Of a DNA stretch of 64,000 bases, positions 1 through 13,700 are shown piece by piece (positions within the stretch are counted from its first letter, which is position 1; every line of letters begins with the position of its first letter). The translations under genes and the position numbers were made by a program. The stretch comes from Heligmosomoides polygyrus polygyrus (lineage: Eukaryota > Nematoda > Chromadorea > Rhabditida > Heligmosomidae): the NCBI GenBank assembly GCA_947396885.1, contig OX377204.1, forward strand, positions 23,567,706 to 23,631,705. Direction: 5' to 3'. The notes under the pieces are model-generated. The model was not told where the DNA came from. It searched no databases and was given only the letters and a program-made list of their open reading frames with translations.

Positions 1-494
1 TGGTGAAGCGGGTGGCGCGCTTAAAGGAGCTGAGCCTTTTGGCGTGAGTGATGGCCTTAATTGGGGAACCAGTTCTCTGCGTCGATTCACACGCATCCAC
101 CAGCCTGTCGAAAAAAATCCATGTGGACTATCGGCAGAGCAATAAATTTCTCCCCCCGGGACTGGACCATCGCATGGAGGACCGAAAGTGTATCGGAAGG
201 GGGGGGGGGGGAGGAGAGGGGAGAGCCTAGCGCTGTGGAACTGTCAACCCTACAATGAAACGACCTGGAAGGAAAAGCCTCGATTATTTCCAGCTTTTTC
301 AGTGATACCTGGAAGACAAGCGCGTTAACATTTTTTCCTAGCGGAGGCATAAAAAGAACGACTGATCAGGCGCGAAATTGATCCAAATCGAATGCAACCA
401 CGAAGTTGGCGCCTCTTTTCCACTGCGCTGCTCGTGCAACAGTGGAAGCTCGTGAGTAGAAACAGAACGCATTGCACATTATGTAGGAATTGAG

Positions 495-700
495 TGTCTT
501 CGATCGGATCTATCCTAGTCGGGAGGGACAACCGTTGAGTGTCCGTTTCGTATGTCATTCCATCCCATACAACCATGTCCCCTGAAGTTAAATGAAAAAC
601 CCTCACATGACAGGACAGCAACTAAACTCTCGTAGAAACTCAAGCAAGGGATTGGAGATGCAAATCGCTACACGTCCCTTCCGATTAGGACAGTTCCCTC
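495..700 (+). repeat. Dispersed repeat F, copy 1
   Basis: This stretch matches 8175-8375 in reverse complement. Shared blocks include cctagtcgggagg, tttcgtatg.cattccat and caagggattggagatgcaaa. The copies are diverged and the ends are not sharp. No coding potential is recognised. Confidence 0.55.
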
Positions 701-2238
701 CGATCTTTACCTTCTTCTGCCGTCACAGATGACTTTCAAGAGCACTGCGCACGTGTTTTTGAAGAGTAACGTATAAAGGGGATGTGGTTAAAGTTTGATG
801 TTGGTTAATCGGCTTGTATACACCATGCATTCTGCTTCCACTTCATGGTGTGGCGGTGGTAAACTAGGCTTTTCAATAGTGGCAGACGTCAATACGTCCC
901 TTACAACCCTTAATTTGGTCAGTACGTCGCCTTCTTAGATTAGATGGTTTGCTACCATCTGGGAATAGAAGGTTGGCATGGCCTCGATGCGGAGTTCAGC
1001 CCAGCCCAAAAATACGATACCAACGGCACCGCGTGCACAACGAGAAAAGCTGGAAAGTCCGGTTCGCACTGGACTTAACTGTCTGTCTACGCTCAGCTTG
1101 GCTTTCGGTTTTCTGAAATTGGCTCACATATGAGACTTTTTCGGAACCTGCCAGCTAAGATATATGCTCTTGAAGTACTGCTGCTCGAGAATGGCCATCA
1201 TTTTTGCATCAACGAACGCACACCGCATCGTGGAACGGGTCCGACTCGGAATTGTCCATGCATCAACTCAACATATGGGAAAGTGACGTGCTCAGTCCTG
1301 AAGCCATGAACGGCTGCACTCGGCGTGCGGATGACGTCGTGCATCTCAATGCGAACGCGGCGTCGTCGAGACAGATTTATGGAGTGTGGAATCGTCTACT
1401 GAGCGGCAGAGGCGATAGTCTCGCCACTAGACGGCACCAGAAAGAGCTTTAGTCTAGCTCTTGGCCGTGATGAGTACCGCGTGAGTGAGCGGCACTTCGC
1501 GCATGCAAAAATGAACGTAGTCGTGGACCTTTTGAAGAGCCAGACATCGTTGGACGCGTTCCTGATGCGCGGTAATGGGGTGCGATGTTCCAGGTGGATT
1601 CACGGTATCGTACCTCACCTGTGCGCAATATCGAGAGTAACTCCAGCCTTAGCCCACTTGTTCCTCGTTTGCCTCTCCGGAACCCTCTTTTGAATTCTCC
1701 TCCTCTTCCACCCCTGAATCGTTGTGTGGCTCGGGTCCTGCCTATCCAAACCATTATTATGATTATTTTTATTTATTACATGGCTAAAATCCATATGAAG
1801 AACAATGTAATTGGAACCAACCAACCAAGCACTCATTTCACCTCGCGTGTCTGGGAAGGACAAACTCAAGCTTGCGCATCATCGCGATATCGAGAGCCAT
1901 TACAGGCCAAAATTGCACCATATTCACGTCAACTTGAATACATTTCAAACCAAACTGGACACTTTTCTCGTCAAATCGGACACTTTCCAAAAAATTGGAC
2001 TCTTTTCTCGTTTCTCTTCAAATTAACCCTAAGCTTTTGAAATCAAACTGAACATCCTCTAAATCGAAACGTCCCTTTTCCGAGTCTGGAGACTCTCAAA
2101 AAGGTTGGAATAATTTTCGTTTAGGGAAAATTGTTTTCTTTATTTTTTTCTTTTTTATTCAATTTTAAAAGAAGGCTTTCTTTGAAGCTTGGATTTACCT
2201 ACCAAATAAGTGATCACATTGTTTGAAATTAAATATAA

Positions 2239-2517
2239 GGATAATAAGGATAAAGGACGGCGTTACTCAATCCCTTCTGGGATGCGCCAGCGCATTCTAC
2301 TTCTACCTGGAGGAGACATGAATGCGTATTTGGCCATACAATGACTTGCGGTGGCCAGCCGATGAACAAGTCAGCGCTCTATCCTTCCCAGACACGTCTG
2401 GTACCAATTCACCGACCCCGGAGGGATGGAAGGCTTGGTTGGCCTGGGCGGGAAATCCGAACCAGGAACCTGGTATCGTGTGCACGCGACAGTCGCGCCT
2501 CCTGCGACTGCGCCCAG
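2239..2517 (-). mobile_element. tRNA-derived SINE A, copy 1
   Basis: Full-length copy on the minus strand. Read in sense, it begins with a Pol III A-box-like GGCGCAGTCGC, then a B-box-like GGTTCGGATTT. A conserved body follows (ggtaccagacgtgtctggg, gatgcgccagcgcattc in the + strand view), and it ends in a TTATCC-rich tail. It is flanked by a perfect 14-bp target-site duplication, gaaattaaatataa, at 2225-2238 and 2518-2531. The TSD and tail show retroposition. A 25-bp piece of the right edge is tandemly duplicated at about 2549-2573. Confidence 0.85.
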
Positions 2518-3914
2518 GAAATTAAATATAAATATAATATAATACACGCGCCCAGGAAATTAAATATAAATACAAAAAATACATACAAATAATATATACA
2601 TAATTATATAAATTCTCACTTTTAAAGGAAAAACAATCGTACGGCCTCGTCCAAGGCCTCGCGATTTTTATTTGGTTAATAGCAAAACTCCTGTTTGCAT
2701 AGAGTTTCACACCTGTAAACGATACAAAAAAACGATTGTAAAGAACACACATGCCCTCGCTTTGATGCTTCATGTAGACAGCATTTACATTATCAATCAA
2801 ATAAAAAACGCATCGAGCTTCTCGAGTGCGTGATGCGATCTTGTCCTTTCATGCACTAAATGACTGCTGCCTTGCTACACCTTGGAACAATTTTCATTTA
2901 TTTTTCTTAAAAATAAAAATTTTATTAAATTTTTACACTCATTCAAGATCAAAACCTTGCGCTTGGAATTGTCAATGATCACTTGGATATTGATAAAAAG
3001 GGACACCTCACTTTTTCCTCATTTAACGTGATTACGAAAGGCACCATCTTAGAATCGAACCGCAAAAACTGCAGTCAAAAAAATTCAAGAACTTTTTTCT
3101 GTTGGTGTTGTGAAAATCTGGAATGAGCTTCCTGCATCAATCCTCAATTCTTCGCGAAAAACATTCAACTACAAGATAGAAAATTTTTCTAAACAAAAGG
3201 GATATCTGTGAAGAAGGTTTTCTGTAAAAGTAGACAATTTTTTGTTTGAATGTATAGTTGCTTTTTCAGGAAATAAAATACTAAATCGCTTTGAAAAAAG
3301 AGTACTTTCCACTTTAGGCAAATTATCGAGAAATTCACTTTTGTCCATATTCAATATACCAATTTTTTCTGTAATCTTTTGTGCATCACTGATTTTGTAT
3401 CCACCTTTGGCCCAATAAATGTTTCATGTTCTATCCGCGCAGCTGAACCAAAAACTGAAAGAAAATTATACCAAATTTTCCGTGAACAAAATTTTTTCTA
3501 ATCATCTCGGAAAGTCTGTAATTTAGTCTGTAGGAAGCTCGTTTCGATTTGGAAGCCGTAAAGAAACCTTTTATTTCAGAAGCATCAAGTGTGTTTAGAA
3601 GATTGGCCATTTTGAATTTAAAAGTTTCCGATTTGACGAGAAAATTGTATAAATTAATTCAAAAATATGCAGCAGAGTGAAAAAGTAGATTGCATGTTAC
3701 ACTCCAAAAAGTTTGAATAATGTCAACATTTATTCTTTATTTATCGACTTTGCCTATCGCGTGGCTCATAAATGCGTCACATTGAATAAAATTATGCCAT
3801 TTACACACCGCTCCATGAGGAGATGATCCCGGGGGCCCACCGGTGTGTCAAGCCTTAAAAGTAAAAGACATTCGCGCTACTCCTAACGACGAACGCCCCT
3901 CATGCTTCTTCGAA

Positions 3915-4100
3915 GTGTCGTCGAGGCATTTGAATGCATAACTGGCCTCTAAATGGATGTGATGGCCAACATGTGCAGGTCTTGCGCCTTTGTCTTGGGC
4001 TATTCCGATGGAATGGAAGATGGTTTTCCTAGGCGCGACCCGAGCCTTCAGTCAGTTCGGGCTACGCGAAAACCTGCGCCTCCTCCGGCTGCGCTACACG
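3915..4100 (-). mobile_element. Degenerate SINE A relic
   Basis: Weak but collinear similarity to SINE A in minus orientation. It keeps tgtcgtcgaggcatttgaatgc near the tail side, and cctgcgcctcctccggctgcgctacacg at the A-box side, where the head is best preserved. The centre is scrambled. This is an old copy. Confidence 0.55.
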
Positions 4101-4359
4101 TGCTCCTATTTATTGGAGATGAGAAAAAACTAAACAACCGTTTTGAAAAGAAAAATAATAATAGAAACAACTATATGCAGCCCAAACACATCAAGTTGAA
4201 ACAACTAGTTTGTACAGTTTTACCTCCGGAAAGCCTGGAAGGAGAAAACCGTCGACGTTGTCATTATTCAAAGGTTGACGCAAATTGCTTATGCTTGGGA
4301 AGATTCGCCAGCTTACAGAGGGCACTGCCTGTAAGTGTGATTGGAAGGAAACCGCTTAC

Positions 4360-4435
4360 CGTCTTTGGTGACGACTTGTGATTGGGCGTGTTGAATGGCT
4401 ATCGCTATGGCGATCACGGGCAGAAGCTGTCGCAT
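4360..4435 (-). CDS. Putative first exon with signal peptide
   Basis: A 76-bp open stretch starts with ATG at 4435 on minus. It encodes a 25-residue leader with a basic residue at position 2, a hydrophobic Leu-Pro-Val-Ile and alternating Ala-Ile core, and a plausible cleavage after Gln-His-Ala-Gln-Ser. It stops at a consensus donor (G|GTAAGC at 4359-4354), in phase 1. About 44 nt upstream of the ATG is a pyrimidine-rich acceptor, CTTCTTCCTTGTAG (AG at 4481-4480), which could be a spliced-leader acceptor. I could not find the following exon toward base 1. It lies opposite to the channel gene at 7596, so it belongs to another gene or to rearranged DNA. The function is unknown. Confidence 0.4.
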
Positions 4436-4616
4436 GGTCACGGTCGACGTCTTCGTCGCCGCCGGGGGCAAGAAGTCACCTACAAGGAAGAAGTTCACGC
4501 TGGCCAACACGGGACATCGCGAGACGGGATTTTTACGAGCGTGCGAGAGGAGAGACCTGCTGGATCGAACATAGCCCGTCGACCACGTCGACGGTACAAA
4601 CAACACTCACAGAACA

Positions 4617-5172
4617 CTAACAAGGTAACTGTCTCAACGGAACGCCGGAACGGCAAGAACGAATACTATAAGAGGAATCTCTATCCTCTAAGTAGCAATA
4701 AAATATGCGTTGTTTTTGCCGAATCGTTGGGGCCAGGCCAAGTAGGATGCACCAAATGTTTGTATTGCTTAAGGGTACGCAGGGTCGAGCTTATCTATCG
4801 CGGAGGCGAAAAAAACTGGCGGCGTTGCCAGGGTCGCGCAGGCGTAGAGGTTGACGTTCGAATCGCGTTTTCTCATGGAAATTCGATACTAGGGTAAACG
4901 TGCGAAAACGAAGCTTAGCTCAGCAATCGAACCACGACGACATAACACGAAACGGCATCTCTAGCCCTGCTCCACCAACGCCATGTCGCCAGCTCTTTGC
5001 GCCTCCATGGTAGCCTCGCCCCTACGGACTCTTAACCAGCACAAGCCTTCGGTGTCTCCTACTCGTTTCTTTCAAGGATTCGGCAAGAACAAAACATACT
5101 TCGTTTTTACTTGAAGGACGGATATTCCCTCCATGGTATTCTTTCTGGCCGTTGAGGCACTTCTCTTGTAAA
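4617..5172. repeat. Inverted-repeat element B1 with tRNA-like modules
   Basis: Two arms of one family lie head to head almost without spacer: 4617-4880 on + and 4881-5172 on -. Both start outside with a variant of aacaagggaactgtctcaacgg and share ccggaacggcaagaa, ggttaag.gt and a tRNA-like segment. That segment has an A-box-like GGCGCAG/GTCGCGCAGG, then a B-box-like GTTCGA. Arms are diverged. The same family forms the pair at 54463-55731, so the arrangement is recurrent. Confidence 0.65.
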
Positions 5173-5507
5173 TCGTGCAAGCCAAATTCCGTTGTCCCGT
5201 TCAGATGGAATATTCGCAAGAAAATATGGGAGGTAGAGTAAGGAAACGGGACGCTTCAGAATACACGCTAGAAGCGGAATGACAGTTCGAAGGCCTCTGC
5301 CTTCTGGTTCTCCTGAAAGAAAAGCTATTAACGCGCTACTTCGGAATATAGCCGTTGACTTTACGACCCATTGGGTTGTCATAGTCAGAGGCGTGCGATT
5401 GTATGGAGAAACGCTCTTGGGGTAGAATTCTTTACCGCCACGACTTAAAGGTTTGCAAAAGTGCCTTCTGGCAGTTCATAAGCTTCAAAAGAAAAAGAGG
5501 AATAATA

Positions 5508-5572
5508 GTCGGCGTTGATCCACTCTCACTGAGATGCGCCTCGCCTTCTGCTCCTACTTCTGCGGGACCTGA
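5508..5572 (-). mobile_element. Short SINE A relic
   Basis: Resembles the 3' half of SINE A in minus orientation (ggcgttgat...gatgcgcctcgccttctgctcctacttct). It is too short and diverged for firm assignment. Confidence 0.35.
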
Positions 5573-6560
5573 GTGTTATTTGCACACAAGATCACCGGCA
5601 TTGGAGCAGTTTTGTCCTGCCTAGTCAGAAGCCAATTCGCCGAAGCAGTTCTGAGGTTTTCGAATTCCTTCTCATCTCCTGTTCTTCTGTATGATACCAT
5701 ATTAAGGTAATTAGCCTTAAGAAAAACTTGACACGTTTCATTTTAAACCGGAACCTTATCATTTAAAATCAAACACTTTTTAGCAAGCCTATCTGACCTT
5801 AATATAGAATTGTTAAATTTTTTTTTTAGAAAATTTCAACAAAGGCGCAGTAGTCTTTTGTTTTAAGAGATTTTGTGCTACGCTGGGTGTCTAAGGAAAA
5901 ACTATGCACTCTTTGAATGAGCATAAAGATCCTGCGATGTTTATTGATTATTCATTTTCCCCCCCCCCCCCTTTTATTTTTTACTTTCGTTTTTTCAACG
6001 TTTACCTTCTAGGTTCATTCTTCAGTACTCTGATATGAGAAAAATTTAGTGAAAAGACTACGCCTTGCACTCATCCAGAACAAGATTGACATTGTAAATG
6101 CTGTTTAACTGAAATTACGCTGTAGAGAATATCGTTGCTTCTAATGTGATTGTTCTTCCTTTGTGAATAGGAATGCGATGCATATAAGAACAGTGTGTGG
6201 CGCAGTCTCTCCATATAACACATCATTAATTCCTTTGCTCGCCAGCTCCTTTGGCTGATTTTAAAAGTATGGCTTACGCTCAAATGATGGAAATTTTGTG
6301 TGTATTTAAACAGTGTATTTTTTCTTAAAACACTCTGAAAAGGAAAATTTTTAATAAAACTTTTCTACAAAACCGATGATTTTTTACTTCACTAGACCAT
6401 ATTTTAAGACATAGGTACATCTGTTCGATTTCATTTTTTAACTCTCCGGTTTTAAATTAAAAGTGTCCGTCTTAAAATGAAAATGGTATGCATATATCTA
6501 CAATTTCTGGTCCTTACTGTCACTTAAATAGCTGTCTCCAATTGAATCACAGTAAGGGTT
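5573..6560. other. No gene seen
   Basis: AT-rich sequence with a C10 run at about 5961-5970 and poly-T stretches. No exon, TIR or tRNA-like module was recognised. Confidence 0.5.
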
Positions 6561-6562
6561 TG

Positions 6563-6861
6563 GGGCGCCCAGTAGCGCTGTCGGAGGAGGTGCCGACTGT
6601 CGCCTGCTCTGGATACGAGGTTCCGGATTCTCATTTCCCGCCCAGGTCATCCATACCTTCCTTTCCTCCAGAGTTGGTGAAGTGATACCAGACTTGTCTG
6701 GGGAGGATAGAGCGCTGACTTGTTCATCGGCTGGCCACCGCAAGTCGTGATATAGCCCAGATACGCGTTCAAATCGCCTTCACGACATCCCGTAGAAGCG
6801 GAATGCGTGGCACCCCCCAAAAGGGATTGAGTAACGCCGTCCTGCATCCTTTGTCCTTATC
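6563..6861 (+). mobile_element. tRNA-derived SINE A, copy 2
   Basis: Near full-length + copy. It has A-box-like TAGCGCTGTCGG at its head, a degraded B box, the conserved central block accagacttgtctgggga, then cgacatcccgtagaagcgg. It ends in a tail of tcctttgtccttatcct. Clear TSDs were not resolved. Confidence 0.8.
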
Positions 6862-7595
6862 CTAATTGAAATAGAAAGCAGAAATCTAGAGGCGCGTCTC
6901 TGCTAGCTGCATTTAGGCGAAGTGTGGTTTCAAACTGCTACCCACGACAACCACGAAGGAGTAGAATTTGTCATTTATGCGTATGTACTTCTGGTGGAAT
7001 GAACAGATACAGCAGAACGCTAAGCATTTCTTATAACTACTTCCCAAGAAAGCCCTGAAGGCGACAGCCGGACTTCTGAAGACAAATTGCCGTTTTCCTC
7101 GTTTTTACTCGCCCGAACATGCCCGATATCAATCGGACAATGACGAGTGATGATGGACTGGCTAGGCTGTTTCGGGCCTGGGCACGTCGAGGAGAGAACT
7201 GAGTGGCATGGAAGGGGCCCCTAAAACAAAGGAAATGCACTAGGGAAGGAAGATTCTCCAAGTCTCCAGAGGCCAGATTCATGAATGACTTTACCTAGGG
7301 TAATTGGGTAGGGGGAAGAAATTGAAGCATTACCTGGAGTTCACAAAAGCGTGGAGGTGAGTAAATGGTGTGCTAGGATTATAGCATTCACCGAATTATA
7401 TCGTGTCATATGACTATCAGAAACTTTCCCTCTGCCTACTATCCTCTGTTGGTAAACTCAACCTTTAACACTAAGCCATTGTCCTGCCAATCGTAAATCC
7501 AGCCTCAGCATTATACTACCATTTCCAGGACCCAGGTAGCTAAAAATATACAGACGAAACCTTAGCTACAGCTTCTTTAAAGCGTTGTGTTTTAG

Positions 7596-7705
7596 TACTG
7601 GGTCGACGAATTCCTGCAATGGAACCCGTCCAGCTACGAGGGCGCGACGGAAATCTTCCTCTCGTCGTCGGACATATGGATTCCCGAGTTCTCGCTCTAC
7701 TACAG
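7596..7705 (+). CDS. Channel exon a: extracellular loops D and A
   Basis: Acceptor tgttttag precedes TAC TGG; the donor is ACAG|gtttg. It encodes YWVDEFLQWNPSSYEG and ends in the loop A region (Trp-Ile-Pro-Glu-Phe), where Pro-Asp is more usual. It is 110 bp and starts in phase 0, so an upstream exon ending in phase 0 must exist. Confidence 0.9.
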
Positions 7706-10700
7706 GTTTGTTCACCACTGTGTTGACTTTAAAAACTGTACAGCAAAACAAAGGGTATCAGGGTGCTCAGGTTCACTTGAACAACTGCTTGTCTAGGATT
7801 CTGGGTGTGTTCCACGGATCAGAGAGGACGAATGACTCAGAGTTGTCATGCAAAGAGAACCGGGTTTTCTGGCCAGGCGTGAAGCTGTTCGCGGAATCAG
7901 CTCTGGCCTACACCACGGCCGAAAAAATTTATGAGTCCAAGCGTTTTTGCCACCGGTAATAACGCTGACAGTCAGCTAGTACGTGAAAGAGTTTGCAGAC
8001 CTAGCAACCACAGGAAGAAAAATCTTTCCAATCAAAAACAGAAAGAACAGCGAATATGACAGAACTGAAATCAAGTTGACGAATTTTCGTTCGTGGAATC
8101 AGAGCTCCGCCCCTTGTTGTACAGCTACGCCCTGATAGCATAGATCGACAGCCACTCTTTCTATATTGCTTTAAGGGTTTTCTGGATCAATCCTAATCGT
8201 AGGGAGCATATAGTGCTTTGCATCTCCAATCCCTTGTTTGAGTTTCCACAAGAGCTTCAGCTGTTGTGCCATGATGCGAGGGCTCTCATTTGATTTCAGG
8301 AGACGTAGTTGTGTGGCATGGAATGGCATACGAAATTGACACTTTACGGTCGGCCCCTCCCGACTAGGACAGATTCGTTTTCCCTTTTTTGGGGGTGCAC
8401 ACCCTCAGTGGTGACCAAAACTGATGCTGTAGGTGATAGAATCATTAAAGGAGGGATACGGAGCAGTGGAATGGAGGGGAGAGCGACGACCACCGTTTGC
8501 GAGTTGGCTACTGCAGTTGTGCTCGAGCGACCTACTCAAATAGATATTCGAATGATTTTCATTCGAGTTCGAATCGAATACTCAAAAATCGCATTGAACA
8601 CTCGAAACCATCCGTATATTCGAAAAACATTCAAGGGCATAACTGTGCTGGCTACGCAGCGGCCTCGAGTCTTGTCTGGAGCTGAAGTTTATCGAAACTA
8701 GTATACACCCATACTGCAGTTTATAACTTCTATAGCAGCTGCTTTACGCTTCAACGAACATGTAAAACGATGTTTTTACTGTTCGAATAGAGCGACTTCT
8801 CCCCATAACTGTGCGGTTTAACAACGATTCTGAGGTGATTCACATGGAATATTCGATAACGAATTGCCTGCTCTCTAAGATCTGGTTCTCGGCTTCTGTT
8901 CCCTCATTTTTTTTATTAGAAACAAATCAGCTTTCAGAAAAAGAGATGGTGGAAAGCATTGTCATCTTTGAAATGCTCCACGCACTTCACTTCGGATGAT
9001 TTACCTGCGTACATGGACGGCAGGAATTGTGATAAATAAAACGATAAAGGACGGCGTTACTCAATTCCTTTTGGAATGCGCCACGCATTCTATGTACGGA
9101 ATGTCGCGAAGGCGATCTGAATGCATAAGTGGCCATACAAAGTGACTTGCGGGTGTCAGCCATTGTACAAGTCAGCACTTTATCCTTCCCAGACAAATCT
9201 GGTACCGACCCCGGAGAGATGGAAGGCTTGCTTAGTGGTAGATCCGAACCACGAACCTGCTATCGGGTGCACGCGACCCCCGGCACCTCCTCCGACGGCG
9301 CTACACGGGCCCAGAAAAGATTGTACAAGGCAAATGAACGCTTTTCACCAGTTTCGGTACCTAATAACGGACTCCGGAAGGTTGAAAGACTAATCTGACG
9401 TCAACGGAGGTTCGAACCTGAGACTTGAAAGCGTGCACTAGAAAAACGTCTCCGCCGATTACGCCTACCGCACCAACCCCCTTGACCTGGAAGTTCCCAG
9501 CATAGCTAATACTTAGAGTAATCTATAGAGTTGACCTGAGGTTGCTTAGTTAAATATTTATTTATTTACTTATTTATTTATGCACGTTAAGGTGCGCTTA
9601 CAAAGGAGACACAGGCAGTACAAGCTGATTATGACCCAGAATTAACTAACACAAAGAGGAACAAAAACAGGCCTCAAGATAGCCAGTGCATTAGCTGTAC
9701 ACTGTCCTGTAGACAAAAAAGAAAAAATTTTATTTAATAAATTTCGATCAGCTATTCTTTTTGCATAACGGATAACGCTAGGGAGATCGTTACTCTTCAA
9801 GAGCGTTGTGCAAGCGTAAAGAATCCAATCTTGGACTTACGGCAGTTAGGTATTCCTAATCCCTGATTCTCTGGTCTTCTGAGCACAGGTGGATGGACCC
9901 GTCGGGACAGGGTGCGAAACGAGGAGGGGCAGTGATGATGACAGCCCCAATCCAGCTGAAGATGAGGGAGCAGCGCTTGAGGTGCTACGGACACGTCCTT
10001 AGAAGACCAGAGGATCACCCCACAAGGTTGGCCCTAGATTTCGAGGCACCCGGAAAGCGTCCGAGAGGAGCGCCAAGGAAAAGATGGAAGGACGTCATCA
10101 AGAGAAATCTCGCCGAAGTCGGCGCCACGGCAGATGACGCCCTTCATAGGATGAGGTGGCGACAGATCACAAGAACAGCGGACCATGCGACCGCGCGGGA
10201 CTAAACGCTCAGGAGAACAAGAAGAAGAGGTATTCCTAATCCCTAACAATAATAATATCCGAATACGAGCTGCAGTTTCCACGAAGACGAGAATAGCACA
10301 TGCGGTGATGCGTTTGGAGCGAAGAAAGAGGGTGACACCAGCGGGGTGCGTGAAACCAGATTCCAGAGGAGGCACGAAATGAGTAATACTTGCGTTTCAA
10401 GCCTGTCCGCTGAATGCGTCCCACAGCGACGCGCGGAGTGCTTGGACGAGGCCGCTAATGGTGTTGGTCTGTGATGTGGTAAAGCCGCTGGGGTACGACG
10501 ACAAGGGCCGAGATGGAACATACCTGGCTGTGGTTATAGCCTTCGATGTCACCGCTGTGCGTCGCCACACAATGTACGAAAATCCGCTTGAAAACTGAAA
10601 ACTGCGGGCGAACGGAGCGTTTTTACACGCTGTCCGATTTCACCTTGCCGTCGCGTCAAGGTGACGGAGACTGCGGTCAAGGCAGTGGCAGATGGCCGCA

Positions 10701-13700
10701 GCCTTGGCGTTCCTTCACCAATTTCTGCTCGCGCCACCCATGAGGGTAGTCTCTGCAAGGTGGAGCAATGACCGAAGTGGCCGAAACAATTCTGGACCAG
10801 TTTGCAGTGGATGGGTGAGTCTTCCCGACTAGATTCCGACGTCGAATTTCAACGCGAAACGACAAAGTAAGCAGCCGGAAGTAGTAATAACAGGCGACGT
10901 AGGTGTGGGTGAGCGAAGGGCAAGAGATGAACGAGACGGGAAGAAAAACAAAAAGCAAGCCTTGTGCAACTGACAAAGGCACAGCAAAGGAAGTGGAAGA
11001 GGAACGTGCCCCTTCATGGGAGTTTATGCTTCGGGCTCTTATGCGCTCGAAACCGGCAAGCACATCAGAAGCAACTGAGGAAATGTGCAGTCAAAGAATA
11101 AAAGTGGAAAGGAATGCGCCGAAAATGGAACGTGGGCGAGAGCAAGAAAGCGAAACAGAAAAGCAGAAGAACAAGAAGGAAATGTCATTATAAGCGTGAC
11201 AGCAAATTGCTTCCCGCGAGGGCTGCTTAGCTTTTTGTTTCGAGAACAAAAACGCTAACGAATAGGATCAGGCAGCAGTTGGAAACTTGAACGAAGACAG
11301 TGAAGAAATTGGAAACAAAAGGCAACAAATAGATAACGCAGAGGAAACCTCGCCAAGAGATTGGAACGCGTATTTTGTCTATGTGTCCATGAGATTGTAA
11401 GCAACGTAGAAGATAATTTTGAGTGATTGAATAAACGAGACGAAAAAGGTAGGAGCTGGATTCGACAGATGAGTAGAGTAGTGAATCGGAGAACATTTTG
11501 TGAAGAAATACAGGTTGAGTGAATGAATGCAAAAATGGATGAACAAGGGAAAAAATTAGGTCGGGTTGAAGGTTTCCGCTGTTTTCGACTTTCAATTTTA
11601 GCTGATCTCATCTTCTTCCATTAGTAACCGCTCCAAGTAAGGTGAAAGCTAGTACACTCAACATATCCCTGCCAAAAACGTTCGCTAGTAACCGCTTCCT
11701 GGATTGAACTGTTTTGCACACAAGGCTAAATTAAGTATCAGAATAGAATTTTGACATTTTGTTGTATACAGCAAGATTTCTTCGCTGAAACCTTTTTGGA
11801 AATACGCAAAAATAACGCTGTAAGTGTGATATGATTGTAGATTAGGCAGAATCAAAAATAAATTTTAACTCTGCTTTCTGCTTATATCGTACGGATGAAT
11901 TTGGAAGCGTGCTACCTGGAATCGCCTTTGGATGGATAGAAATTTTTCTTTGTACATTCTTCAGGGCGCATTTTTGATTTCCTTACTATATACTTCGTTC
12001 TTAGATCATTGTCACCATATACCACACGAATCTATTATTTTGCCTAATAACTTTCTATATGTAGTTTTCGGTATTAGTTCACCAAACACCTAAACACTTG
12101 ATTCTTTGAAGGTATTCTAGAAGCCTCGCGATGACTTGAATGGATTAGTCCTCCATCTTTTCCTGCAAACCACTTTATTTTATTGGGCGTGATTCGCTTT
12201 TGGAAGGGCTTAGCTACATTTTTATAAATTGGTCTTCCTTTTAGCAATGAGGAAGAGCCGTAGGCAACCCGTTTGAAAGGTTGCTAGATCGTAGAAAATG
12301 GACGGACCTCTTATTTCTGCTGTCAACTGGCAACTCAGGATCATATCCGGAAGACGATGAGTTGAAAACAGAATTGTCTGAGAAAGAAAAACAAAAAAAA
12401 CATTTCCATCAGCTGGCTACGGTTAGCGAATCTACTGGCCAAAAACACATTCAAATCGCCTCCATGATATCCCATAGTCCCATTGAAGTAGAATGCGTGG
12501 CGTACCCCGCAAAGAGACTAACTAACGCCACCTTTATCCTAGGTATTCTTTTTTCTTGGACGCGTATAGCGCAGTCGGGGGAGGTGCACCCGAATCTAGG
12601 CTCAAGGTTTGGATTTCCCGCCAAGTACAACCAAGCCCTCCATCTCTCCGGCGTAAGTGAATTGGTGCCAGACTTGTCTGGGAAGAATAAAGCGCTGGCT
12701 TGTCCATCGCAATTCACTGTGTGACCAAATACACATTCAAATCGCATCCACGACATCCCCTAGAAGTGTAATGCTTGGCGCATCCCAAATGAGATTGAGT
12801 AACGCTGTCCTTTAGCCTTTATTCTTATTGTTCTTTTAACTGCAGCAGAGAGGAAGAACAGGAGAAAATAGCGTGCTACAACTGTGAGCTGCTCTAAGCA
12901 CTTGTCTAGTACACGGCAGTGTCTACTTGATTGTGCAAATCAAATTTCCAGAGAACTTTTCATTAGCAGAATATTTTGCCTTTATATTGGCTGAGCCTTG
13001 GTTTTCGGCAGAAAGTTTAACTATCTGTGGTAACATGTGGAACATTGGAACTGAACTACAATACCGCTCCTTTCCTTTGAAATTTACGCGGAATAAACCC
13101 AAAAACCGCCGTTTTCGCCATTTTCCTATAACTCCCTTCAAAATGGCCTACAAAAAAATTACTATCTGAATCCAATAGTGTCCAAAATCTGACGATGGCG
13201 ACCCTCATCCTATCGCTCGAGATAATTCAACTAACAGGGTCCAGGTTTTATAGGTCTCAAATCTATTTTTTAAACCGTTGTATGATACCTACACATATCA
13301 TTGGATAGATCGCCCACAGATTCGAATGGTAGCTTTTTTGAATTTGCGCCGTTGAGGAGTTGTGGCAAAACCGCGAAAACGGCAGTTTTTACCCCTACTC
13401 CGCCCATGAACCAAAAGACAGGAGCGGTATTGTAGTGCTTCAAGGAGAAGCAGCAATTGAGTAGTCACGATGCGGCCTCAAGAAAAAGGAGGCTTCCTGA
13501 CTCAGGCAATAAATTTACTTTTTGGAAGCTAAGGTCATTGGTCAATATTTAGATTCTTTTCGAAGTATTAGTTCTAGTCCAGACTACTAAAATAAAATCA
13601 TTTGTAAAACAATTAAGTACTTAAGATTATTGCTCAATGCAAAATAGCGGCAATGACAAAGGTCAAAGGACAAATTTGGCGTAGTCTTGAGCGAAAATAC

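Larger units (their letters stand above)
1..4356. other. Gene-poor flank, no supported gene
   Basis: I see no convincing coding exon here. The stretch holds one copy of a dispersed inverted repeat (about 495-700), SINE copies at 2239-2517 and about 3915-4100, a G-run near 201-213, and AT-rich low-complexity DNA at 2100-3700. Bases 1-43 could read as the end of an exon, open in one + frame and followed by a gtgagt donor at 44, but nothing recognisable is encoded. It is unknown whether this belongs to the gene whose putative first exon lies on - at 4360-4435. Confidence 0.5.

Noticed and set aside
1840..1880. SINE A fragment (gtgtctgggaaggacaaa)
   Set aside because: Only about 20 bases match; could be coincidence.
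9404..9476. True tRNA genes (also 25285, 26196, 53762, 63405 and the inverted arms)
   Set aside because: A and B boxes are present but acceptor and anticodon arms do not fold, so these are tRNA-derived repeats.
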